NCBI GenBank assembly: GCA_016794305.1
Contig: JAEUKN010000005.1
Location: 1-64,000, forward strand
Length of the DNA: 64,000 bases
Source: Alphaproteobacteria bacterium
GTDB lineage: Bacteria; Pseudomonadota; Alphaproteobacteria; Micavibrionales; Micavibrionaceae
Direction: 5' to 3'
Part shown: positions 27,072 through 36,429 of the stretch, one piece after another
Layout: each line of letters starts with the position of its first letter
How positions within the stretch are numbered: position 1 is the stretch's first letter
The notes under the pieces: generated by a model
Databases searched by the model: none
Seen by the model: only the letters and a program-made list of their open reading frames with translations
Told to the model about the DNA's origin: nothing
Translations under genes and position numbers: made by a program

Positions 27072-29810
27072 TTACTCCACCTTACCATGACAATATTTGA
27101 ATTTTTTGCCTGAACCGCAAGGGCAGGGGGCATTGCGCGGGACGTTTGCATCCCATGTGGCCGGATTATTTTGATCAAATCCGCGGCCTTTCATGGGGGT
27201 GACCGAGCCCTCTTGCTTTTGAGAAGAGGCTTGAGCGGGGGCGAGCGCAGGATCTTCACGGGTCAGCTTAGCTTGGTCCTCTTCTTTCGAGCGTTGTTGA
27301 TCGAGCATTTTTTGATAGGTTTGCTCATCAATATTCACTTCGACCTGCGAGAGTTGCTGAATAATCGCGATTTTGAGGCGATTCATCATCGATTCAAACA
27401 TTCCAAAGGCTTCGGATTTATACTCATTCAGCGGGTCACGTTGGGCAAAGGCGCGCAAATTGATCCCCTGACGCAGATGATCCAAATGCAGCAAATGTTC
27501 TTTCCATTGCTGATCAAGCAATCGCAGCACAAAGGATTTTTCAATATGGTTGAAAAATTGATCACCCGCGCGGGCGCGTTTTTGGGCCATATGATTATCG
27601 GAAGCTTGCGTAATTCGCTCAATAATTTCCTCATCCGCAATGCCTTCTTCCTTGGCCCATTCGTCGATTGGAAGATCAAGATTGAGGATGCTGTGAATCT
27701 CGCTTTTCAGGCTGGAAACATCCCATTGTTCGGCATAGGCATTGGCGGGAATGGTCATGGCCACCGTTTCACGGATGAAATCGTGGCGCATATCATCGGC
27801 CATTTCCGTGACTGTCGCCGATTCCATGATTTCATGACGTTGTTCGTAAATAACCTTGCGTTGGTCATTCATCACATTGTCAAATTTCAGCAGATTTTTG
27901 CGGATTTCATAGTTATGTTGTTCCACTCTTGACTGCGCCCGTTCCAACACTTTCGTGAGCAGGGAGTGCGCCAGTGCCTCACCATCCTTCAACCCGATGG
28001 ATTTGTTGGAAAGAACGGATTCTAGGGCTCCGGGGCTAAAAATCCGCATCAAATCATCTTGGGTAGAGAGGAAAAACATTGATGCCCCCGGGTCCCCCTG
28101 ACGGCCAGATCGACCGCGCAATTGATTGTCAATGCGGCGCGATTCATGGCGTTCGGTGCCGATCACATAAAGCCCGCCGGCCTTCAAAACCGTTTCCTTA
28201 TCCTGGGCCAACTCCTGTTTGATTTTTTGCTCTAACTCCGCGCGCGTGTCGGGGCTGGCATCGCCCGGGATTTCATCCTCTAGCCGCATCGCAAGGTTCC
28301 CGCCGAGTTGAATATCCGTCCCGCGGCCCGCCATGTTGGTGGCAATGGTGACGGCACCCACTCGGCCTGCCTGAGCGATAATTTTTGCCTCTTGTTCATG
28401 ATACCGCGCATTCAAAACTTGGTGCGGGATTTTTTCGCGTTTGAGGCGTTCAGAGAGCATCTCCGATTTATCAATCGACACAGTGCCGACCAGCACCGGT
28501 TGCTTACGCGCATGGCATTCGCGGATTAGCTGCACAATCGCAGTTTCTTTATCGGCAATGGATTTATAGATTTTATCGTTATAATCCATCCGCGCCACGG
28601 GGACGTTGGTTGGGACCTCCACCACGCCAAGTTTGTAAATATCCATGAATTCGGATGCCTCAGTCAGGGCCGTTCCTGTCATCCCCGCGAGTTTCGGATA
28701 AAGGCGGAAATAATTTTGAAAGGTGATGGAGGCCAGCGTCTGATTCTCATTTTGAATCTCGACATGTTCCTTGGCCTCTAACGCCTGATGAAGCCCTTCG
28801 GAATAACGCCGACCATCCATCATGCGACCAGTAAATTCATCAATGATGATAACTTTATCGTCTTTGACGATGTAGTCCGTATCGCGCGCAAAGAGTTTAT
28901 GCGCCCGTAATGCCTGATTCACATGATGCACCAGAGTGATATTTTGCGCGTCATACAACCCGCCGGAGGTAAGGAGTCCTTTGGATGTCAGCAATTCCTC
29001 AACATGTTCAACCCCTTGTTCGGTCAAAATCACGGTTTTGGCTTTTTCATCAATTTCATAGTCCTGATCAACGAGCGGCGGAATGATCGTATCCACACTC
29101 ACATACATATCGGTCGCGCTTTCCGTGGGGCCGGAGATAATCAGCGGGGTTCGGGCTTCATCAATCAAAATTGAGTCCACCTCATCGACAATCGCATAAT
29201 TGAAGGGGCGTTGGGCCATATCGCTCAAATTATATTTCATGTTATCGCGCAGATAATCAAAGCCGAACTCATTGTTGGTGCCATAGGTGACATCGGCGGC
29301 ATAGGCGGCTTTGCGGTCGCTATCAAGCATATTGGATAAAATGCAGCCAACACTTAAACCCAACCAATTATACAGCCTTCCCATCCATTCCGAGTCGCGT
29401 TTTGCCAAGTAATCATTCACCGTGACCACATGCACCCCGCGCCCGCTCAGGGCATTGAGGTAAACGGGCAGGGTGGCCATGAGGGTTTTTCCCTCACCCG
29501 TGCGCATTTCGGCAATTTTTCCCTGATGGAGCACGATCCCGCCGATTAACTGCACATCAAAATGGCGCATGCCGAATACCCGCTTTGACGCCTCGCGCAC
29601 GGTCGCAAAGGCATCATGCATCAAATCATCAAGTTTTGTTCCGCTTGCGATTTTCTCGCGGAATTCGGCGGTTTTGTTGCGCAGCTCATCATCACTTAAT
29701 TTTTGGTATTTCTCCTCAAGTGCATTGATCGCGGCTACATGCGGGCGCATGGATTTAATCACGCGGTCATTGCTGGATCCAAAAATTTTAGTGGCTAAAT
29801 TCAAAAGCAT
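27072..29810 (-). CDS. secA: Preprotein translocase ATPase SecA
   Basis: SecA is the motor that drives proteins through SecYEG. The 912 residues include Walker A ([11 protein letters not shown]), the DEAD-like [30 protein letters not shown] and the second helicase domain. The C-terminal zinc tail [14 protein letters not shown] binds SecB and lipids. Length and order are complete. A Gln/Ala-rich linker precedes the zinc tail. It converges on the cysteine desulfurase gene with a 32-bp gap. Confidence 0.97.
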   Translation of the reverse strand: MLLNLATKIFGSSNDRVIKSMRPHVAAINALEEKYQKLSDDELRNKTAEFREKIASGTKLDDLMHDAFATVREASKRVFGMRHFDVQLIGGIVLHQGKIAEMRTGEGKTLMATLPVYLNALSGRGVHVVTVNDYLAKRDSEWMGRLYNWLGLSVGCILSNMLDSDRKAAYAADVTYGTNNEFGFDYLRDNMKYNLSDMAQRPFNYAIVDEVDSILIDEARTPLIISGPTESATDMYVSVDTIIPPLVDQDYEIDEKAKTVILTEQGVEHVEELLTSKGLLTSGGLYDAQNITLVHHVNQALRAHKLFARDTDYIVKDDKVIIIDEFTGRMMDGRRYSEGLHQALEAKEHVEIQNENQTLASITFQNYFRLYPKLAGMTGTALTEASEFMDIYKLGVVEVPTNVPVARMDYNDKIYKSIADKETAIVQLIRECHARKQPVLVGTVSIDKSEMLSERLKREKIPHQVLNARYHEQEAKIIAQAGRVGAVTIATNMAGRGTDIQLGGNLAMRLEDEIPGDASPDTRAELEQKIKQELAQDKETVLKAGGLYVIGTERHESRRIDNQLRGRSGRQGDPGASMFFLSTQDDLMRIFSPGALESVLSNKSIGLKDGEALAHSLLTKVLERAQSRVEQHNYEIRKNLLKFDNVMNDQRKVIYEQRHEIMESATVTEMADDMRHDFIRETVAMTIPANAYAEQWDVSSLKSEIHSILNLDLPIDEWAKEEGIADEEIIERITQASDNHMAQKRARAGDQFFNHIEKSFVLRLLDQQWKEHLLHLDHLRQGINLRAFAQRDPLNEYKSEAFGMFESMMNRLKIAIIQQLSQVEVNIDEQTYQKMLDQQRSKEEDQAKLTREDPALAPAQASSQKQEGSVTPMKGRGFDQNNPATWDANVPRNAPCPCGSGKKFKYCHGKVE

Positions 29811-30065
29811 TTTATTTATTCCTTAATTTTAGGCGATTCCCTCATATAAGCACTTGTCGCGTGTCCGTCAACGGAATCATGACCTTGTTTAAAAATTTTA
29901 CGACAATGAGAATCCCCCTTGCATGCAGTGCGGAATTATGCACAAATACGGCATCAGAATTAAGTGGCCTATGTTTAAGCGATATAAATTTGGATCGCAT
30001 ATGCATTGCCAAACTTTAAAATCAGCTTTTAGACTCAACCTTTGAAACTCGACAAAGAGGACAAC

Positions 30066-31211
30066 ATGAATAGAAATCTTTCGGCCATTGTTATTGTTAT
30101 TTTAATCGCTGCGGCGCTTGGGTTTGGCTATTATGCTTACAAGGAAAAACAGGCCAAGGATGTCGCACAGGAAACTGCAACCATGGCACCTGCTGATACT
30201 GTCCCGAATATGACGCAACCCGATGCGGCACAACCGGATGCAGCACAAAAAGCAAGCGAATCGGCTGCTACGGAGCCTGCCGCCACTTCAGGCGATGAAG
30301 CGCAGGCCGCAGATGCAAAACCCGCAAACGCCGGAAGCCCTGATAATCCTGTGGTGGCCAAGGTGAATGGTGAGGATGTGTACCGGTCCGATGTCATGGA
30401 GTTTGCCAAAGCTTTGCCCCCGCAAATGCGCCAAGTTCCAATGCAGGCCATTTATCCGATGCTGTTAGAGCAAGTGATCAATTCCAAAATCGTTGATCAA
30501 AAAGCCAAAGCCGCGAACACGGAATCAAATCCGGAAGTGGCCAAACAATTGGCTTCTGCTAAAACTCAGATCGTTCGGGCTGTCTATGCAGAATCTGAGA
30601 TGAACAAAGCCTATAATGAGGCGGACACCAAAAAGGCCTATGATGACATGGTCGCTAAAACTGAAAAAGTGATGGAAGTAAAGGCCGCACATATTTTGGT
30701 GGATGATGAAGCCAAAGCCAAGGAAGTGATTACAAAATTGGAAGGCGGTGCCAAATTTGCCGATTTGGCCAAAGAATATTCCAAAGATAAATCGAATGCT
30801 CAAAATGGCGGTGAACTCGGCTATTTCGCTCAAGGTGACATGGTCAAGGAATTCGCCGATGCGGCCTTTGCGCTTAACAAAGGGGATTACACCAAAACTC
30901 CGGTAAAAACTCAATTCGGTTATCATGTGATTTTGCAAGAAGATAAACGTGAGCGTCCGGCCCCGAGCTATGATGAAGTCAAGGGCGAATTGGAAGCCAA
31001 AGTCAAACGCGACACACTCAATAAATTGGTTGAGGATTGGAGCAAACAAGCTAAAGTCGAGCGTTTTGACTATGATGGGAAACCACTTGCCGCACAAAGC
31101 CCCGCTGCCGGTTCTGAAGCTTCTCAGCCTGCAGCTATGCAACAAAGTGCGCCTGGAACGCCGGACTCACCCGCTTCCGCTCCGGCTCCAGCAGAGTCAC
31201 CTAAAGAATAA
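30066..31211 (+). CDS. Parvulin-type peptidyl-prolyl isomerase (PrsA/SurA-like)
   Basis: This 381-residue envelope foldase has an N-terminal membrane anchor or signal (residues 4-24). An Ala/Pro/Gln-rich linker with a short repeat follows (QPDAAQPDAAQ). A SurA_N/PrsA-like helical region precedes the PpiC rotamase domain, marked by AAHILVDDEA, GGELGYFAQGDMV and FGYHVILQED. The C-terminal 40 residues are again low-complexity. The ATG at 30066 is chosen because AGAGGA stands 5 bp before it. A terminator follows the stop codon. Confidence 0.9.
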   Translation: MNRNLSAIVIVILIAAALGFGYYAYKEKQAKDVAQETATMAPADTVPNMTQPDAAQPDAAQKASESAATEPAATSGDEAQAADAKPANAGSPDNPVVAKVNGEDVYRSDVMEFAKALPPQMRQVPMQAIYPMLLEQVINSKIVDQKAKAANTESNPEVAKQLASAKTQIVRAVYAESEMNKAYNEADTKKAYDDMVAKTEKVMEVKAAHILVDDEAKAKEVITKLEGGAKFADLAKEYSKDKSNAQNGGELGYFAQGDMVKEFADAAFALNKGDYTKTPVKTQFGYHVILQEDKRERPAPSYDEVKGELEAKVKRDTLNKLVEDWSKQAKVERFDYDGKPLAAQSPAAGSEASQPAAMQQSAPGTPDSPASAPAPAESPKE

Positions 31212-31268
31212 TGATTCTTCTGTGAATATCTTTGTCGTTTTTTGATAAAATGATGGATTAAATTTACG

Positions 31269-31299
31269 ACTGCCCCATAATATGTGGGGCAGTTTTGTT
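31269..31299 (+). terminator. Rho-independent terminator after the parvulin gene
   Basis: Perfect 9-bp stem ACTGCCCCA/TGGGGCAGT with loop TAATATG, followed by TTTGTT. It separates the parvulin gene from nrdB. Confidence 0.85.
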
Positions 31300-31331
31300 A
31301 CCCAAATTAAGAGTTACCTCAGGAGTTAGTC

Positions 31332-32393
31332 ATGGCCGATATTATTTCCATCACATCACAAGAAGTTTTATCCGATGATGTGCGCACATCCGCTTCGCCG
31401 CTTTTGGTAGAGCGCCATGTCTATAAGCCGTTTTTATATCCGTGGTGTTATGAAGCCTGGCTCACGCAGCAGCGGATTCACTGGCTGCCTGAGGAGGTCC
31501 CCTTGGCCGAGGATGTGCGGGATTGGAAACAAAAACTCACTCCGGCTGAAAAAAACTTAATGACTCAGATTTTTCGCTTTTTTACTCAAGCCGATGTCGA
31601 GGTCAATAATTGCTATATGAAGCATTATTCCCGCGTCTTTGGACCGGTTGAGGTGCAGATGATGCTTGGTGCCTTTGCGAATATGGAAACGGTGCATATT
31701 GCCGCTTATTCGCATTTGCTCGATACAATCGGAATGCCGGAGATTGAATATCAGGCCTTTATGAAATACAAGGAAATGAAGGATAAATATGATTTCCTTC
31801 AAACCGCGAGCATGACATCACGCCATGATATTGCCAAAACCATGGCGATGTTTGGTGCGTTCACCGAAGGGGTGCAGTTATTTGCATCCTTTGCGATTCT
31901 CATGAACTTTCCGCGCTTTAATAAAATGAAGGGCATGGGCCAGATTGTGACCTGGTCGGTGCGTGATGAAACTCTGCATTGCCTGTCCATGATCAGGTTG
32001 TTCAAAACCTTTATTGCCGAAAATCCGGATATTTGGACGGAAAAACTCCAGCGCGAGATTTCCGATACCGCCCAGCGTATTGTGGGAATTGAGGATGCCT
32101 TTATTGATCTGGCCTTTGAACAGGGCGGCGTAGAGGGGCTAGACGGCCAAGAGGTGAAAAATTATATCCGCTATATTACCGACCGACGACTTCAACAATT
32201 GGGGTTAGAACCGGTTTACCTCATTGAAAAAAATCCGCTGCCATGGATGGATGAAATGTTGAACGGGGCCGAGCACACGAATTTCTTCGAAAATCGCGCG
32301 ACTGAGTATTCCAAGGCATCCACCCAAGGATCATGGGAGGAAGCGTTTGAAGAATCGGCCTTCACGGGCAATTACAAACGCCAATCGGCATAG
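31332..32393 (+). CDS. nrdB: Ribonucleotide reductase class I beta subunit
   Basis: This subunit carries the diiron-tyrosyl radical used by the alpha subunit to make deoxyribonucleotides. Metal and radical residues fit the pattern E-x2-H-x3-Y (METVHIAAYSHLLD), a further ligand region in FTQADVEVNNCY, and WSVRDETLHC in the second half. The C-terminus carries the tail that docks into NrdA. At 353 residues it is a class Ia form of alphaproteobacterial size. nrdA is not adjacent, so subunit balance must be set by separate promoters. Confidence 0.94.
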   Translation: MADIISITSQEVLSDDVRTSASPLLVERHVYKPFLYPWCYEAWLTQQRIHWLPEEVPLAEDVRDWKQKLTPAEKNLMTQIFRFFTQADVEVNNCYMKHYSRVFGPVEVQMMLGAFANMETVHIAAYSHLLDTIGMPEIEYQAFMKYKEMKDKYDFLQTASMTSRHDIAKTMAMFGAFTEGVQLFASFAILMNFPRFNKMKGMGQIVTWSVRDETLHCLSMIRLFKTFIAENPDIWTEKLQREISDTAQRIVGIEDAFIDLAFEQGGVEGLDGQEVKNYIRYITDRRLQQLGLEPVYLIEKNPLPWMDEMLNGAEHTNFFENRATEYSKASTQGSWEEAFEESAFTGNYKRQSA

Positions 32394-32423
32394 AATTTAT
32401 TGGCGGGCGGGAAGTAAATTATC

Positions 32424-34368
32424 ATGCGTAATCCATCAAAATGGTTTCGGGGGCGGACAGTTATTCTTTCGTCCTCCACCGTGTCAGGAGCGAAGAATCG
32501 TGGGTACGATGGATCGCGCAATTCAGGCGGGCGCAGCGGGATATTCGGCATATTGCTAAAAATATTGGCGTTTTTCTGGCGATTATTTCGCCGTGCGTGT
32601 GTCATTGTCGGCTTTGTTGCCATTATCAGCTGGATTGTGATTTTTGCCTTTTCAGACAAGTTTGAGCAACGTAAAAAGCCCGAAATCGGCAATAATGTCA
32701 TTTTGAGCTTTACCCTCAACGGCCAGCTACCCGAAGGGAAATCGCAACCGGAATATATGAAATTGCTGGGGCTGGAAGAAGAGCCCTTAACCCTCTACGG
32801 GGCGGTCAATGCGATTGAAAAGGCGGCGAGTGATCCGCGCGTCAAGGCATTGGTGTTTGAGGCGGAAAGTGCAGGGTACGACATCACGCAAATGCAGGAA
32901 TTGCGCGCGGCCATCATGTCATTCAAAAAGTCGGGTAAAAAAGCTTATATTTATAGCGAATCATACGGCGAAGGCGGGTACGGGCTGGGGCTATATTACT
33001 TCGCATCGGCCTTTGATGAAATATGGATGCAACCGGTCGGCATTGTGGCCATAGGCGGGATTAGCGCAGAAATGCCGTTTTTCAAGGGCATTATGGACCG
33101 GTTTGGGGTCGAGGCACAATTTTTCCAACGCAAAGAATATAAAAATGCGATGGAGCATTTGACGGCAACGCATATGAGCCCGAAAAGCCGTGAAGAAACC
33201 GAAGGACTCATTCAGAATATGGCCCTCCAATTGGTGGCCCCGATCAAGCATGACCGCACAAAAATTGTCGGCAATTTTGATGATTGGATGAGTAAAGGGC
33301 TGCTCACGGATGATGTCGCGCTCAAGGCCGGATTAATTGACCATTTGGGGTATGAAGAGGAAATCGTGGCAAAATTGCGTGGCGCCTATCCCCACACGCA
33401 AAAAGTGAGCATTGCCGATTATGCCGAAAGCATTGCGCCGGACCAGATGAACGGCTCAGAAAGAGCAAAAAAATCATCTTCAAAATCAGTCTCAGCCGCC
33501 CCTAAGGCTCGCGTGGCCGTGATTGCGGTGGAGGGAATGATCGTAAGCGGATCAGCGTCCGGCTCCCCCTATGGTCTACAGTCCCAATTGGCGGGGGCGG
33601 AGGATGTCAAGTCCGCGATTGAAGAGGCCGTGCGGCAAAATTACGATGCCATTATCCTGCGCATCAACAGCCCCGGCGGGTCGCCTTCCGCATCGGAAAC
33701 CATTGCCCACGCGGTGGATTGGGCTCAAAATAAACGCAAAATTCCCGTTTACGTGTCCATGGGCAATGTGGCGGCATCGGGTGGCTATTGGATCGCGGCC
33801 GGGGCCAAAAAAATCTATGCCATGCCCGCAACCCTCACGGGTTCAATCGGGGTGGTCGGGGGGAAAATCAACCTCCAAAAACTTTGGGAAAAATATGATA
33901 TCCATTGGGAAAGCGTGAGCTACGGCCAAAATGCCGCCATGATGTCGTTTAACACACCGTTTAGTGCATCGGAACAGGCGCAATTCGAAGCGTCCCTGGA
34001 TAATGTTTACGCCCATTTTATCGCACGGGTAAAAAAGGGACGTAAAATGAACGAAGCCGATATCGAAGCCATTGCCAAGGGCCATGTATGGACAGGGCGA
34101 ACAAGCCAAGAAAAACGGGTTGGTGGATGAAATTGGCGGGCTGGGGGCTACGCTTGATGGGGTTGCGAAGGATTTGGGCGTGAAAAGCCGGGATAGTCTC
34201 AGCATTAGTTACCTGCCCGAACAAGATGACCCGTTGCAAATTTTTTATGATTTGATGGAGGGGCAGGTGAGTCTGTCACCGATGCTTGATCAATTGCGCG
34301 CGAGCATCTGGCTCAATTCCCACTCCCCCCGTATGGTTTATGCGCCACAGGCTGAGTTTTTTAACTAG
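32424..34368 (+). pseudogene. sppA: Signal peptide peptidase SppA, frameshifted near its 3' end
   Basis: SppA degrades leftover signal peptides in the inner membrane. One membrane helix lies near residues 51-73. The long (67K) type is visible, with the general-base Lys240 (RKEYKNAM) in the first repeat and nucleophile Ser452 (VAASGGYW) in the second. The frame opened at 32424 stops at 34130, but homologous sequence (EQAKKNGLVDEIGGLG) continues in another frame to 34368. One G too many in the GGG at 34095-34097 explains the shift: with two Gs the reading is TGEQAKKNGL. The predicted 568-residue product keeps both catalytic residues but lacks the last ~80. An assembly or sequencing error is possible. 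Confidence 0.85.
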
Positions 34369-34467
34369 ACTAACCAAGTTTCCGCTTGTCAAGCCGCAAT
34401 TTCTGCCATAAATAAAAATAATGTTCGAAACCAAAGCACAGTGCCGAACTTGCGCAGTTTGCGCGCC

Positions 34468-34572
34468 TATACTTGGAATACTGAATTGCCGGCTAGGAAC
34501 GAGCGACGCAGCGTAGGGATTCTACGTAAGGAGCTTGTTGACAACGTCCGGGAGTTCAGTATTCCAAGTATA
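34468..34572 (+). repeat. 105-bp palindromic element, family C, copy 1 (upstream of ldt)
   Basis: The terminal repeats are TATACTTGGAATACTGAA and a near-perfect complement ending TTCCAAGTATA. The central hairpin module GCAGCGTA-GGGATTC-TACGTAAGGAGC lies at 34508-34534. The element is exactly as long as the copy at 54636. It ends 27 bp before the L,D-transpeptidase ATG, in the sense direction. Confidence 0.88.
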
Positions 34573-34599
34573 TCACCAAAATTCACAAGTGGGAATAAA

Positions 34600-35697
34600 A
34601 TGAAGTTTAAATTTGATCATGCTCAATTTTCGCTCACGCGCAATAGCGGCGCATTATTGCTCATATTCTTAGTTTTAGTCCTGAGCGGAATAGGCGCAAC
34701 GCCCGCGCTGGCGGGGGCGGTTTCTGCGCCCCCCACTCACTCCGCACCGCTCAAAAATCAGGCTATCAAAGCGGCGAATAAATCGCAAAATAATACTGTT
34801 GCGGCCAAAAATGGTGCTGCATCTTCCCGCTACACACTTCCCTATATCGGGAAAATGCAGGAAACACGGGCGGATTATGAGGATACGTTGGTGCATATCG
34901 GCCGTGAATATGGTGTTGGGTTCGTTGAAATGCGCGCCGCCAATCCAACGCTCGATCCTTGGATTCCGGGGAGCGGCGCCCGCGTTATTATCCCCACCAT
35001 GAATATTTTACCCGATGCCCCGCATGACGGGGTGGTGATTAATTTGGCGGAAATGCGGCTGTATTACTATAAAACTGCGGGGGCGATGCCCATAACCTTC
35101 CCGATTGGGATTGGGCGTGACGGGTTGCGCACGCCGCTGGGCCAAACCAATATCCAGCGGAAAATGTCGGGGCCAACCTGGCGCCCCACCGACCGCATGC
35201 GGAAAGAGGACCCAACCTTGCCGGCCTCTGTCCCCCCCGGGCCCGAAAACCCGATGGGAACTCATGCCCTATATTTAGGGTTTCCGATGGTGGCCATTCA
35301 CGGCACTAATAAACCCTATGGAATCGGACGAAGGGTGAGCAGCGGATGCATTCGCATGTTTCCCGAAGATATCACCCAAATTTACAATATGGTCCCCGTG
35401 GGCACGCGCGTTACTGTGGTTGATCAACCGATTAAGGCCGCATGGATTGGGAATAAATTATTCCTAGAGGTGCATCCGACTCAAGAGCAAGCCACGCTCA
35501 TGGAGCGCGAAGGGGCTATTCCCGATTATCAGCTCTCGGAACGCGATCTGGCCTATATTATGCGCGTGGCGGGCCCATCGGTTGAAAGTCTTGATTGGCC
35601 CAAAATCCGTCAGGTGGTCAAGGAACGCCGCGGTTATCCCGTTACCATCGCGCAATCTTCGGATAAGGTTGCACCGGATAAAATGGCATCAAGGTAA
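34600..35697 (+). CDS. L,D-transpeptidase (YkuD/ErfK family)
   Basis: This 365-residue envelope enzyme forms 3-3 cross-links in peptidoglycan or attaches proteins to it. A signal peptide or anchor ends near residue 42 (LSGIGATPALAGA). A LysM-like region near residues 85-135 is followed by the YkuD domain with His in VAIHGTNKPYGIG and nucleophile Cys250 in SSGCIRMFPEDI. The ATG at 34600 is preferred: an in-frame extension upstream would be encoded mostly by a family C repeat. The gene is bracketed by that repeat and a half copy in inverted orientation at 35702. Confidence 0.9.
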   Translation: MKFKFDHAQFSLTRNSGALLLIFLVLVLSGIGATPALAGAVSAPPTHSAPLKNQAIKAANKSQNNTVAAKNGAASSRYTLPYIGKMQETRADYEDTLVHIGREYGVGFVEMRAANPTLDPWIPGSGARVIIPTMNILPDAPHDGVVINLAEMRLYYYKTAGAMPITFPIGIGRDGLRTPLGQTNIQRKMSGPTWRPTDRMRKEDPTLPASVPPGPENPMGTHALYLGFPMVAIHGTNKPYGIGRRVSSGCIRMFPEDITQIYNMVPVGTRVTVVDQPIKAAWIGNKLFLEVHPTQEQATLMEREGAIPDYQLSERDLAYIMRVAGPSVESLDWPKIRQVVKERRGYPVTIAQSSDKVAPDKMASR

Positions 35698-35701
35698 GCT
35701 T

Positions 35702-35734
35702 GTTCCCAGCCGGCAATTTAGTGTTCCAAGTATA
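35702..35734 (-). repeat. Half copy of family C element, inverted
   Basis: The 33 bases are the reverse complement of the left 33 bases of the copy at 34468, with three mismatches. The core hairpin and right end are missing. It starts 4 bp after the L,D-transpeptidase stop codon. Confidence 0.75.
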
Positions 35735-35819
35735 TAAACATTTTTTAATAATATTCTGCGTATTATATGGTGATGGGAGTCCATAAGGTGAGTCCCGAAT
35801 TTTCTTTATGGGGGAAAAT

Positions 35820-36377
35820 ATGGAGTTACTCTTAGGTTTACTCGGTATAGGCTTGGTGCTGGGTGTTTATGTCGCTATTGTCTATAACGGCTTGATTTCA
35901 AAGAAAAATCTGGCGGATGAAGCATTTTCGGGCATGGATGTGCAACTCAAACGCCGTTCCGACCTAATCCCCAATTTGATTGAAACGGTTAAGGGCTATA
36001 TGACGCATGAGCGAGGAACCCTTGAAAAAGTGACTGAGTATCGGGCCAGGGCGCAATCAGCGCAAAATCCTGAGGATCGTTTCAAGGCCGAATCCGCGCT
36101 CTCCGGCTTGATCGGGAATATTATGGTGGTATCGGAAAATTATCCCGACCTCAAAGCCAGTAGCAATTTTGACTCGCTTCAATCCGAGCTGGCGAGTACC
36201 GAAGATCAAATTCAATTGGCGCGGCGATATTATAACGGCGCGGCGCGTGATTTGAATATTGCGATTGAGCAATTCCCATCCAATATCATCGCCAAGCAAT
36301 TTAACTTTGCGCTGCGTCCATATTTCGAAATCGAAGATGCCAAGGACCGCGAAACCCCGAAAGTGAGTTTTCAATAG
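35820..36377 (+). CDS. lemA: LemA family protein
   Basis: LemA proteins are small membrane-anchored helical proteins of unclear role, often found with membrane proteins such as the one encoded next. A single membrane helix lies at residues 2-24, followed by the hallmark KRRSDLIPNLIETVKGYM and ARRYYNGAARDLN. It has 185 residues. The ATG at 35820 is placed 6 bp after GGGGGA. An earlier in-frame ATG at 35808 overlaps that ribosome site. Confidence 0.92.
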   Translation: MELLLGLLGIGLVLGVYVAIVYNGLISKKNLADEAFSGMDVQLKRRSDLIPNLIETVKGYMTHERGTLEKVTEYRARAQSAQNPEDRFKAESALSGLIGNIMVVSENYPDLKASSNFDSLQSELASTEDQIQLARRYYNGAARDLNIAIEQFPSNIIAKQFNFALRPYFEIEDAKDRETPKVSFQ

Positions 36378-36429
36378 TACTCGCATCCACCAACTTTTGA
36401 CGCGTTGGGGATAGTTCATGGGGGGAAAT

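Noticed and set aside
27171-27932. Open frame of 253 codons antisense to secA
   Set aside because: It lies opposite the conserved SecA C-terminal domains, and its hydrophobic composition is an artefact of complementary codons.
34441-34599. Longer N-terminus for the L,D-transpeptidase from 34441
   Set aside because: These codons are mostly read from the family C repeat. The signal peptide follows the ATG at 34600.
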